Assembly (NCBI GenBank): GCA_040772005.1
Contig: JAXGYZ010000005.1
Location: 186,001 to 250,000, forward strand
Direction: 5' to 3'
DNA: 64,000 nucleotides
Source of the DNA: MWBF01 sp040772005
Lineage (GTDB): Bacteria; Chloroflexota; Anaerolineae; CG2-30-64-16
The stretch's first letter is position 1, and every line of letters starts with the position of its first letter. The notes under the pieces were generated by a model that was given only the letters and a program-made list of their open reading frames with translations, was not told the DNA's origin and searched no databases. Below are positions 54,975 to 62,553 of this stretch, piece after piece. The position numbers were made by a program, and so were the translations under genes.

Positions 54975-56390
54975 TTGGCAGAACCATTGATCATTACCAA
55001 GTCGCTGCGCGACGACAACCAGCTTGACCTGTCGATCCAGCTTGGGCCGGAGCGCACGCAGCAGGCCCTCGAACGTGCAGCGCGCGTGGTATCCAAGAAA
55101 GCTCGCATCCCCGGCTTCCGGCCCGGCAAGGCGCCAATTCCCACCGTCCTGCGCATGTTCGGCAAGGAGAGCGTGCTGAGCGAAATCGTGGACGACCTGG
55201 GCGAAGAGGTCTTTACCGAGGCCCTGGAGACGGAGCAGATTCGCCCGTACGCGCAGGCGGCTTTGCAGGATGTCACCTTTGACCCCGTGACCTTCAAGCT
55301 GGTCGTGCCGCTGCCGCCGACGGTAGAGTTGAACGACTACCGCGGCCTCCGCGTGGATGCGCCGGTGGCCGAAGCGACCGAGGCCGAGGTCGATGCCGCA
55401 CTGGAACAGGCGCGCAACTTGCAGGTCAAGTTCGACGTGGTCGAGCGGCCCGCGGCGATCGGCGACAGCGTCCTGGTGGACATCAAGGGCACGGTCGGCG
55501 AAGATACCATCCTTGAAAACGAGGACTGGGAGCTGCAACTGCGCGAGGGCGGCGGCTGGCTGCCCGGCTTCGATGAGGCGTTCGTCGGGCTGAGCGCCGG
55601 TGACGCAAAGACCTTCGAACTGGCCTACCCCGAAGATTCCCAATCGCGGTACAAGGGGCAGGTCGCCAACTTCGATGTTAAGGTCAAGGCCGTCAAGTCG
55701 CGCGTGCTGCCTGAGGTGACCGACGAGTTCGTCAAGACCCTGGGCGAGTATGAGAGCGTCGCGGATTACCGGGCCAAGAAGCTGGCCGAGCTGCAGGAAG
55801 CGCGCGCCAACGAGGCGCGCAACACCCTGACCAACAGCGCGGTGGATGCGCTCGTCGCCAACGCGACCATCAGCTATCCGCCCGCTGCGCTCGACGAGGT
55901 CGTCGATGACATGCTCCACGACATGGAGCACCGGCTCGCCAACATCGGCTACACCCTGCAGGACTCGCTGCGGCTCCAGGGCAAGACCATGGACGCCTAC
56001 CGCGCCGAGCTGCGCCCCCTGGCAGAGACCCGGCTCAAGGGCCAGCTTGCATTGGCAGAGCTTTCCCGCCGCGAGAACATCGCGGTCAGCGACGAGGAGA
56101 TTCAGGCCGAGCTGGAGCGCGTCATCGGCACGTCCGGAGCGGAGAACGACGAGCAGCTCAGCGAGGTCCGCAGCGTGTTTGGCTCTGAGGCGGGCCGCGC
56201 GATGCTGCGCAACGACGTGCTCACCCGCAAGACGGTGGAACTGCTGCGCGCGATCGTGACCGGCGAGGAACTGCCCGCTGCGCCTGTGGCGGAAGAATCC
56301 GTGGCTGAAGCGGCGGCAGAGGCTGTGGCTGAGACCGCAGTCGAGGACGAGACGCCCGCGGCGGAACCGGCAGAGGACACCCAGGAATAA
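54975..56390 (+). CDS. tig: trigger factor
   Basis: A 471-aa ribosome-associated chaperone and prolyl isomerase. The N-terminal ribosome-binding signature is GFRPGKAP; an FKBP-like domain (about 155-240) and the SurA-like helical C-terminal arms follow. An Ala/Glu-rich tail of about 35 residues is unusual. Start TTG 54975 after CCGGAGG. It precedes clpP and clpX, the common bacterial order linking folding to degradation. Confidence 0.96.
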   Translation: MAEPLIITKSLRDDNQLDLSIQLGPERTQQALERAARVVSKKARIPGFRPGKAPIPTVLRMFGKESVLSEIVDDLGEEVFTEALETEQIRPYAQAALQDVTFDPVTFKLVVPLPPTVELNDYRGLRVDAPVAEATEAEVDAALEQARNLQVKFDVVERPAAIGDSVLVDIKGTVGEDTILENEDWELQLREGGGWLPGFDEAFVGLSAGDAKTFELAYPEDSQSRYKGQVANFDVKVKAVKSRVLPEVTDEFVKTLGEYESVADYRAKKLAELQEARANEARNTLTNSAVDALVANATISYPPAALDEVVDDMLHDMEHRLANIGYTLQDSLRLQGKTMDAYRAELRPLAETRLKGQLALAELSRRENIAVSDEEIQAELERVIGTSGAENDEQLSEVRSVFGSEAGRAMLRNDVLTRKTVELLRAIVTGEELPAAPVAEESVAEAAAEAVAETAVEDETPAAEPAEDTQE

Positions 56391-56428
56391 CCTCACCCCG
56401 TGCGGCCTACGGCCGCACGGGGTGAGGT
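56390..56428. terminator. strong hairpin after tig
   Basis: A perfect 18-bp stem ACCTCACCCCGTGCGGCC with its complement and a TAC loop begins in the tig stop codon. There is no T-run after it, so attenuation or RNA stabilisation is as likely as termination. Confidence 0.5.
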
Positions 56429-56553
56429 CTCGTATGCACAATCACTGACTCAGCGCCGAAGGTGTGATGAAATAGGGCCACATTGTTGATTTGCCCGGCC
56501 TCACCGGTCGCACCGGCCTCACCGGGCGTCGTGTATGGAATGGAGCACAAAGC

Positions 56554-57189
56554 ATGAACTTCAACCGGATTATGACCCCTGAGTCACTGATTCCGATGGT
56601 CATCGAGACCAGCAACCGCGGCGAGCGCGCGTACGACATCTACTCGCTGCTGCTCAAGGAACGCATTATCTTTCTGGGCACGCCCATCAATGACCAGGTG
56701 GCGAACGTTATCGTGGCCCAATTGCTGTTCCTGGACCGGGAGGACCCGGAAAAGGATATCCAGCTCTACATCAACTCGCCCGGCGGCCAGGTCTACGCGG
56801 GCATGGCAATCTATGACACCATGCAGCTCATTCGTGCGCAGGTCAGCACCATCGCGGTCGGCGTGACCGCCAGCTTCGGCACGGTGCTGCTGACCGCGGG
56901 CGCGAAGGGCAAGCGCTATGCGCTGCCCCACGCGACCATCCACATGCACCAGCCGCTCGGCGGTGCGCAGGGCCAGGCGACCGAAATCGAGATCCAGGCG
57001 CGCGAAATCCTGCGCCTCAAGGAAGAACTGAACCAGATCCTTGCGCGACACACGGGCCAGACGGTCCAGAAGATCGCGGAGGACACCGACCGTGACCGGT
57101 ATCTCAGCGCGGACCAGGCGAAGGAATACGGCCTGCTCGACGAGGTGCTGCACCCGGCGGAACTCAAGACAAAGGCCGACAAGAAATAA
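56554..57189 (+). CDS. clpP: ATP-dependent Clp protease proteolytic subunit
   Basis: A 211-aa serine protease. Catalytic Ser S107 (VTASFG, where most ClpP have TASMA or TASMG), His H132 (IHMHQP) and Asp D181 (DRDRYLSA). It forms the 14-mer that degrades substrates unfolded by ClpX. Start ATG 56554 follows GGAGCACAAAGC; the open frame to 56491 is not supported. Confidence 0.95.
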   Translation: MNFNRIMTPESLIPMVIETSNRGERAYDIYSLLLKERIIFLGTPINDQVANVIVAQLLFLDREDPEKDIQLYINSPGGQVYAGMAIYDTMQLIRAQVSTIAVGVTASFGTVLLTAGAKGKRYALPHATIHMHQPLGGAQGQATEIEIQAREILRLKEELNQILARHTGQTVQKIAEDTDRDRYLSADQAKEYGLLDEVLHPAELKTKADKK

Positions 57190-57190
57190 C

Positions 57191-58510
57191 GTGAAAGTTG
57201 ATGTGGAGCGCTGCTCCTTCTGTCACCGGGACCAGAGCCAGGTCCGCCGGCTGATTGCCGGGCCGGAGGGCGTCTTCATCTGCGATGAGTGCGTCGGGCT
57301 GTGCCAGGAAGTCCTCGACGAGGACGGCATCGCGCCGTCCATCAGCGGAGGCGGCGATGCTGCGGCTCCGCCCTGGCGCACGTTGACGCCGAAGGAGATG
57401 ATGACCCAGCTCGACGAGTATGTCGTCGGTCAGGCGCGCGCCAAGAAGGTCCTGTCGGTCGCGGTGTACAACCACTACAAGCGCATCGCGGGCGGCGACC
57501 AGGCCGAGGGCAGCAAGCACACCGGCGACGACGTCGAGCTGGAGAAGAGCAACATCCTGCTCATCGGACCGACCGGCTGCGGCAAGACGCTCCTCGCGCG
57601 CACGCTGGCCCGCATCCTGGATGTGCCGTTCACCATTGCGGACGCGACCGGGCTGACCGAGGCGGGCTACGTCGGTGAGGATGTCGAGAACATCCTGGTG
57701 CAACTGCTCCATGCGGCCGAGTGGAATGTGGAGCGCGCGTCGGTGGGCATCATCTACGTGGACGAGATCGACAAGATTGCGCGCAAGAGTGGCGCGAACC
57801 CCTCGATCACGCGCGATGTGTCGGGCGAGGGCGTGCAGCAGGGGCTGCTCAAGATTATCGAGGGCTCGATCGCGAATGTGCCGCCGCAGGGCGGACGCAA
57901 GCATCCCAACCAGGAGTTCGTGCGCCTCGACACGCGCAACATCCTGTTCATCTGCGGCGGCGCGTTCTCCGGCCTGAACGACATCATCGGCCAGCGCCGG
58001 GGCGTCAAGGGTCGCGTCGGCTTCAACACGACGGGCGAGCAGTTCCGCAGCGAGGAAGAGCAGACCGCGGAGCTGTTGCAGCATGTCATCGCGGATGACC
58101 TGCTCAAGTATGGCATGATTCCCGAGTTCGTGGGCCGCCTGCCGGTCACGGTGAACGTCGAGCCGCTGGACGAAGATGCGCTCGTGGCCGTGCTGACCGA
58201 GCCGAAGAATGCGCTGGTCCGCCAGTACAGCCGCCTGCTGGAGCTGGACGGTGTGGAGCTGGTCTTCACGCCGGAGGCGCTGCGGGCCGCGGCGCGCGAT
58301 GCCATGAAGCTGAAGACCGGCGCGCGCGGGCTGCGCACGATCATCGAACGGGTGCTCCTGGATGTCATGTACGAGATTCCGTCGCACCCGGAAGTGGTCA
58401 AGTGCGTCGTCAACGCCGACTGCATCATGCGGAATGCAAGCCCGCTGCTGCTCAACGGCGACGGCCAGCCCATCGCCTGGGGCGAGATCCCAAACAAGCG
58501 GTCGGCGTAA
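57191..58510 (+). CDS. clpX: ATP-dependent Clp protease ATP-binding subunit ClpX
   Basis: A 439-aa AAA+ unfoldase. The N-terminal zinc domain has C8, C11, C31 and C34. Walker A is GPTGCGKT (from G126), Walker B IIYVDEIDK; the RKSGANPSITRDVSGEGVQQ pore-1/sensor region is typical. Start GTG 57191, 1 nt after the clpP stop, so translation is coupled. Confidence 0.96.
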   Translation: MKVDVERCSFCHRDQSQVRRLIAGPEGVFICDECVGLCQEVLDEDGIAPSISGGGDAAAPPWRTLTPKEMMTQLDEYVVGQARAKKVLSVAVYNHYKRIAGGDQAEGSKHTGDDVELEKSNILLIGPTGCGKTLLARTLARILDVPFTIADATGLTEAGYVGEDVENILVQLLHAAEWNVERASVGIIYVDEIDKIARKSGANPSITRDVSGEGVQQGLLKIIEGSIANVPPQGGRKHPNQEFVRLDTRNILFICGGAFSGLNDIIGQRRGVKGRVGFNTTGEQFRSEEEQTAELLQHVIADDLLKYGMIPEFVGRLPVTVNVEPLDEDALVAVLTEPKNALVRQYSRLLELDGVELVFTPEALRAAARDAMKLKTGARGLRTIIERVLLDVMYEIPSHPEVVKCVVNADCIMRNASPLLLNGDGQPIAWGEIPNKRSA

Positions 58511-58516
58511 GTTTAA

Positions 58517-58590
58517 TCACGCATAGACGCCAAGATCGCAAAGATGAATTGCACTTTGCGGCCTCTGCGTCTTTGCGTGAGCTTTTTTAA
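58517..58590. terminator. CGCAAAGACGC-type hairpin, copy 3, with T6 tail
   Basis: TCACGCATAGACGCCAAG faces CTGCGTCTTTGCGTGA (ending 58580), then GCTTTTTTAAG. Of the three copies only this one has a T-run, so it may work as the clpPX terminator. Confidence 0.6.
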
Positions 58591-58599
58591 GGGCGCGAT

Positions 58600-59088
58600 A
58601 TGTCCGAACTCACCCATCTCGATGACCAGGGCCGCGCCCGCATGGTGGACGTCGGCGCGAAGGCGGAGACCGCGCGCGAAGCGGTCGCCACGGGCCGCGT
58701 GCGCATGCGGGGGGAGACGCTGCGGCTGCTGCGCGAGGGCAATCTGCCGAAGGGCGATGTATTGGGGGTGGCGCGCGTCGCAGGCATCATGGCCGCCAAG
58801 CGCACGCCGGACCTGATCCCCCTCTGTCACCCGCTGCTGCTGACGAAAGTCACGGTCGAGTTCGCGTTCGATGAGGCGGCGTCCGCGGTCGAGATCACCG
58901 CGACCGTGCGCTGCAAGGGGCAGACGGGCGTCGAGATGGAGGCGCTGACCGCGGTCAGCGTGGCCGCGCTGACCATCTACGACATGGCAAAGGCCGTCGA
59001 GAAGGGTATGGTCATCGAAGGCATCCGCCTGCTGGAAAAGCGCGGCGGCAAAAGCGGGACGTGGCGAGCCGGGGAGGATGGTGAATAG
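58600..59088 (+). CDS. moaC: cyclic pyranopterin monophosphate synthase MoaC
   Basis: A 162-aa enzyme that makes cyclic pyranopterin monophosphate in molybdenum-cofactor synthesis. LIPLCHPLLLT and the KGQTGVEMEALTAVSVAALTIYD region (seen in shorter pieces, GVEMEALTAV) hold the active-site His and Glu. Start ATG 58600. The TAG stop is provided by a dispersed repeat. MoaD/E follow 138 nt on. Confidence 0.95.
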   Translation: MSELTHLDDQGRARMVDVGAKAETAREAVATGRVRMRGETLRLLREGNLPKGDVLGVARVAGIMAAKRTPDLIPLCHPLLLTKVTVEFAFDEAASAVEITATVRCKGQTGVEMEALTAVSVAALTIYDMAKAVEKGMVIEGIRLLEKRGGKSGTWRAGEDGE

Positions 59089-59197
59089 AACGCAGATGAC
59101 GCAGATTAGACTGATTTACGCTGATTTCGGTGTTATAGATGAAGTAAACAGAAAAATCAGCGTCGATCAGTTTCATCAGCGTCATCAGCGTTCTATT
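59084..59197. repeat. AGAACGCTGA inverted repeat, copy 4
   Basis: AATAGAACGCAGATGACGC begins at 59084 and GCGTCATCAGCGTTCTATT ends at 59197. The left TAG is the moaC stop. Confidence 0.8.
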
Positions 59198-59226
59198 ATT
59201 ACCCGCCATGCGCAAAAGGAGTGGCT

Positions 59227-59922
59227 ATGAGAGTGCGCGTGCGCGCGTTTGCCGCGCTGCGTGAGGCGTTGGGCTTCACCGAGCAGACGCTCACGCTGCC
59301 GGAAGGCGCGACGACCGCCGATGTACTGGAGCGGCTGTCCGCCGAGCATCCCGCGGCCGGGCTCGCCGGGCGCCGGTTCGCGGTCGCGGTCAACCGGGCC
59401 TTGGCCGACCGGCAGACCGCGCTGGCCGATGGTGACGAGGTTGCGCTCATCCCGCCCGTCAGCGGGGGTGTCGCCGGTGACGACGTGGGCAAGCCGTTCG
59501 AGATCGTGGACGGGCCGATCTCGCTGGACGAGGTCGCAGGCCGCGTCCTCGCGCCGGAGCGGGGCGGCGTGACCGTCTTTGCCGGGACCGTGCGCGGGAT
59601 GACGGGCGCGCAGCAGACCGATTACCTGGAATACGAGGCCTACGCCGAGATGGCCGAGCCCGCGTTCGCCGCGATAGCTGCGGAGGCGCAGGCGCGCTGG
59701 CCCGACATCAGCGCGGTCGCCATCGTGCACCGGGTCGGGCGGCTCGAAGTGGGCGATGTCTCCATCGCCATTGCGGTTGCGGCTGCGCACCGCGCCAACA
59801 CCTTCGACGCCTGCCATTACATCATCGACCGCATCAAGCAGGCCGCACCCATCTGGAAGCGCGAGGTCGGCCCGGACGGGTCGGCCTGGGTCGAGGGGCC
59901 GGAGTCGACGGTTACGGATTGA
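59227..59922 (+). CDS. MoaD-MoaE fusion (molybdopterin synthase)
   Basis: A 231-aa fusion. Residues 1-81 are a ubiquitin-like MoaD ending IPPVSGG (G80-G81); residues about 90-231 are MoaE (VTVFAGTVRG; HRVGRLEVGDVSIAIAV; WKREV with the catalytic Lys). MoaD must expose its C-terminal Gly-Gly to carry sulfur, so the fusion is expected to be cut after G81, as described for mycobacterial MoaX. Start ATG 59227, 6 nt after AAAGGAG; GTG 59221 is too close. The TGA stop opens a GATTGAAG repeat. Confidence 0.93.
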   Translation: MRVRVRAFAALREALGFTEQTLTLPEGATTADVLERLSAEHPAAGLAGRRFAVAVNRALADRQTALADGDEVALIPPVSGGVAGDDVGKPFEIVDGPISLDEVAGRVLAPERGGVTVFAGTVRGMTGAQQTDYLEYEAYAEMAEPAFAAIAAEAQARWPDISAVAIVHRVGRLEVGDVSIAIAVAAAHRANTFDACHYIIDRIKQAAPIWKREVGPDGSAWVEGPESTVTD

Positions 59923-59945
59923 AGATTGCAGATTGCAGATTGAAG
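59917..59945. repeat. GATTGAAG repeat, copy 3
   Basis: GATTGAAGATTGCAGATTG and a further GCAGATTGAAG unit begin in the last codon of moaDE and supply its stop. Confidence 0.75.
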
Positions 59946-59987
59946 CAGGATGACCCAGCTTCGGTCTTCTTTCGCCGGGAGGTAACA

Positions 59988-60944
59988 ATGGCATATCAGC
60001 GCACACCAACCAAGATTGCGATCATCGGCGGGGCCGGCGCAGTCGGCGCGAGCGCCGCGTATGCGCTCATGATGAGCGGGCTGGCCAGCGAGATCGTCCT
60101 GGTGGATGTCAACCATCGCCGCGCCGAGGGCGAGGCGATGGACCTGATGCAGGGTTCGCCGTTCGTGCAGCCGGTCACCGTGCGCGCCGGCACATACGAT
60201 GATTGCCGCAACGCGCAGATCGTCGTCATTACCGCGGGCGCGGCGCAGAAGCCCGGCGAGACCCGGCTGGACCTGGTCAAGAAGAACACGGGCATCTTCC
60301 ACGACATGATCCCGCAGATTGCGCAGGCCGCGCCGGAAGCCATCCTCCTGATCGTCTCGAATCCGGTGGACGTCCTGACGTATGCCGCGCTGAAGTTCTC
60401 CGGCTTCCCCCCGGGACGCGTGGTCGGCTCCGGCACCGTGCTGGACACGGCCCGGCTGCGCGCGCTCATCGGGCAGCGGCTGGAGGTGGACCCGCGCAGC
60501 GTGCACGGCTACGTGATCGGGGAGCACGGCGACAGCGAGGTTGTGGTCTGGAGCCGGACGATGGTCGCGGGGATGCCCATCCACGATTTCTGCGCGCAGC
60601 GCCACAGCACGTGCGATGCGGACATGCAGGAGGACATCGCGAACCAGGTGCGCCGGGCCGCGTACGAGATCATCGAGCGGAAGGGCGCGACCTATTATGC
60701 CATCGGCCTGGGCGTGCGCCATGTGGTCGAGGCGATGCTGCGCGACCAGAACACCATCCTGACCGTTTCGACGCAGATGACCGGGCAGTTCGGCATCTCC
60801 GATATCTGTCTGAGCCTGCCCTCGATCGTGGATCATGGCGGCGTCGAAGGCGTGCTGATGCCCGGACTGAGCGATGACGAGCTGGCTGCGCTCCGGCGCT
60901 CCGCCGACGTGCTCAAGGAAACGGCCTGCGCCGCAGGGCTGTAG
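59988..60944 (+). CDS. ldh: L-lactate dehydrogenase
   Basis: A 318-aa NAD-dependent 2-hydroxyacid dehydrogenase. GGAGAVGASAA binds NAD; the specificity loop reads AGAAQKPGETRLDL, with Gln where malate dehydrogenases have Arg, which fixes the call as LDH. H180 in GEHGDSE and the SNPVDVLTY region complete the site. Start ATG 59988 after GGGAGG; the open extension to 59919 runs through a repeat. dtd starts 5 nt after its stop. Confidence 0.94.
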   Translation: MAYQRTPTKIAIIGGAGAVGASAAYALMMSGLASEIVLVDVNHRRAEGEAMDLMQGSPFVQPVTVRAGTYDDCRNAQIVVITAGAAQKPGETRLDLVKKNTGIFHDMIPQIAQAAPEAILLIVSNPVDVLTYAALKFSGFPPGRVVGSGTVLDTARLRALIGQRLEVDPRSVHGYVIGEHGDSEVVVWSRTMVAGMPIHDFCAQRHSTCDADMQEDIANQVRRAAYEIIERKGATYYAIGLGVRHVVEAMLRDQNTILTVSTQMTGQFGISDICLSLPSIVDHGGVEGVLMPGLSDDELAALRRSADVLKETACAAGL

Positions 60945-60949
60945 CCAGC

Positions 60950-61402
60950 ATGCGCGCAGTGGTTCAGCGGGTCAGCCGCGCGTCGGTGACGGTCGAGGGC
61001 CGGATCGTGGGGGAGATCGGCCGCGGGCTGCTCGTGCTCGTGGGTGTGACCCACGACGACACCCGCACGGAGGCCGCCTGGCTGGCCCGCAAGATTGCCG
61101 GCCTGCGCATCTTCGAGGATGACGCGGGCAAGCTCAACCGCAGCCTGGCTGATGTGGCGGGCGCGGTCCTCGTCGTCTCGCAGTTCACCCTCTACGGCGA
61201 CGCGCGCCGCGGCCGCCGCCCCGACTTCCTGCGTGCAGCCCGGCCCGAACAGGCCGAACCGCTGATTGAGTACTTCGTGGAGCAGCTCAGCGAGGCGGGT
61301 CTCCCCGTCGCCACCGGCCAGTTCCGCGCCGAGATGCAGGTCGCGCTGGTCAACGACGGGCCGGTGACGCTCTGGCTGGAGACGGAACAGGTGAACGGGT
61401 GA
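60950..61402 (+). CDS. dtd: D-aminoacyl-tRNA deacylase
   Basis: A 150-aa protein that removes D-amino acids (and glycine) mischarged on tRNA. SQFTLYGDA and the cross-subunit NDGPVTLWLE with the Gly-cisPro motif are present. It starts 5 nt after ldh. The last residues and the TGA come from a GGTGACAAG repeat. Confidence 0.95.
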   Translation: MRAVVQRVSRASVTVEGRIVGEIGRGLLVLVGVTHDDTRTEAAWLARKIAGLRIFEDDAGKLNRSLADVAGAVLVVSQFTLYGDARRGRRPDFLRAARPEQAEPLIEYFVEQLSEAGLPVATGQFRAEMQVALVNDGPVTLWLETEQVNG

Positions 61403-61578
61403 CAAGGTGAAGAGGTGAGCAGGTGAAGAGGTGAGCAGGTGAAGAGGTGACAAGGTGACGTCAGATGGCACGTGGAGTTTTCTGTCCATGATTGCAGGTC
61501 ATCCCATCTCGCCACAGCCTTCGCCATCCATATCACCTGTTCACCTCTTCACTCCGTCACCCCGTCGCCCCGTCGCCG
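61393..61578. repeat. GGTGACAAG bracket repeat, island 4
   Basis: Plus units at 61393-61461 and complementary units at 61531-61578 lie between converging genes; each arm supplies the stop codon of the gene it meets. Confidence 0.75.
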
Positions 61579-62490
61579 CTTCATCTCCGCCACCACCATC
61601 CCCACCAGAATGAGCGCGCAGCCGAGGAGCTGCCGCGGGCCCAACACTTCACCGATGAGCAGGAAGCTGGCGAGGCCGGCGAACACCGGCTCCGCCGCAA
61701 AGATGAGCGCGGTGTGCGTCGTCGTGGTGAACCGCTGCGCGACGGTCTGGATGCCGAACGCGGCCGCGGTCGCGAGCAACCCGGTGAACGCGACCGCGAA
61801 GACGACCTGCCCGGTCAGCGGCGCGGGCCGGTCGAACAGGGACGCGGCGAGGATGCTCAGCAGCGCGACGCCGAGCAACTGGCCGAGCGTCAACAGCAAG
61901 GGGTCGTGCCGGGGCGCGAAGTGGCCGAGCAGCAGGATGTGCGCGGCGAACGAGACCGCGCAGGCCATCACCAGCAGGTCGCCCGCCTCCACGCGCAGGT
62001 CGGCCGTCAGCGAGAGCAGGGCCAGTCCCACAGTCGCCAGGCCGACGCCCAGCCACGCGTTGCGCTCCGGCGGCTGGCGCAGGAGCACCGCGGCTGCGAT
62101 GGGCACGAACACGATCGACAGGCCGGTGATGAATCCGGCCTTGGCGGGTGTGGTGAGCTGCAATCCGGCGGTCTGGAACGCGTAGCCGGCGAAAAGCGCG
62201 CTGCCCACCAGGAGGGATGGCAGGAACAGGCGCGCGAGCCGCCGCGGGTTGAGGCGCGCTACAGAGAAAGGGCCGGACGGCGCGGCGCGCGCAAGCTGCC
62301 CGCGGCGCCAGAGCACCAGCGGCACGAGCGCAACGGCAGCCACCGTGAAGCGCAGCGCCATAAAGCTGAACACCGGGAACGCGCTGACCGCGTCCTTGAC
62401 CATGACGAAGGTCGCGCCCCAGATCAGCGTGACCAGGAGCAGCGCGGCGTCCGCGAGCAGTTGGCGGGTGGTGGGGGAGTGATCGGGCAT
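61549..62490 (-). CDS. EamA/DMT-family permease
   Basis: A 313-aa inner-membrane protein with ten predicted helices in two EamA repeats (LLVTLIWGATFVMVKDAV and GLLATAAAFGIQT…AEPVFAGLASFLLIGE). Members export amino acids or other metabolites; substrate unknown. Start ATG 62490 or 62496. The C-terminal RRRGDGVTE and the stop come from a repeat. Confidence 0.9.
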   Translation of the reverse strand: MPDHSPTTRQLLADAALLLVTLIWGATFVMVKDAVSAFPVFSFMALRFTVAAVALVPLVLWRRGQLARAAPSGPFSVARLNPRRLARLFLPSLLVGSALFAGYAFQTAGLQLTTPAKAGFITGLSIVFVPIAAAVLLRQPPERNAWLGVGLATVGLALLSLTADLRVEAGDLLVMACAVSFAAHILLLGHFAPRHDPLLLTLGQLLGVALLSILAASLFDRPAPLTGQVVFAVAFTGLLATAAAFGIQTVAQRFTTTTHTALIFAAEPVFAGLASFLLIGEVLGPRQLLGCALILVGMVVAEMKRRRGDGVTE

Positions 62491-62500
62491 GAACATTTTG

Positions 62501-62547
62501 GAAACCCGTTTTCGTGCGCAGCGCTGCTGCGCACGAAAACGGGTTTC
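62501..62547. repeat. 21-bp perfect hairpin
   Basis: GAAACCCGTTTTCGTGCGCAG pairs exactly with its complement over a CGCTG loop. It fills the 57-nt gap between the chelatase gene stop and the EamA gene start, so it may separate the two transcripts. Confidence 0.75.
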
Positions 62548-62553
62548 TTGAAG

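Noticed and set aside
59988..60944. Malate dehydrogenase
   Set aside because: The specificity position is Gln (AAQKPGETR), as in lactate dehydrogenase, not Arg.
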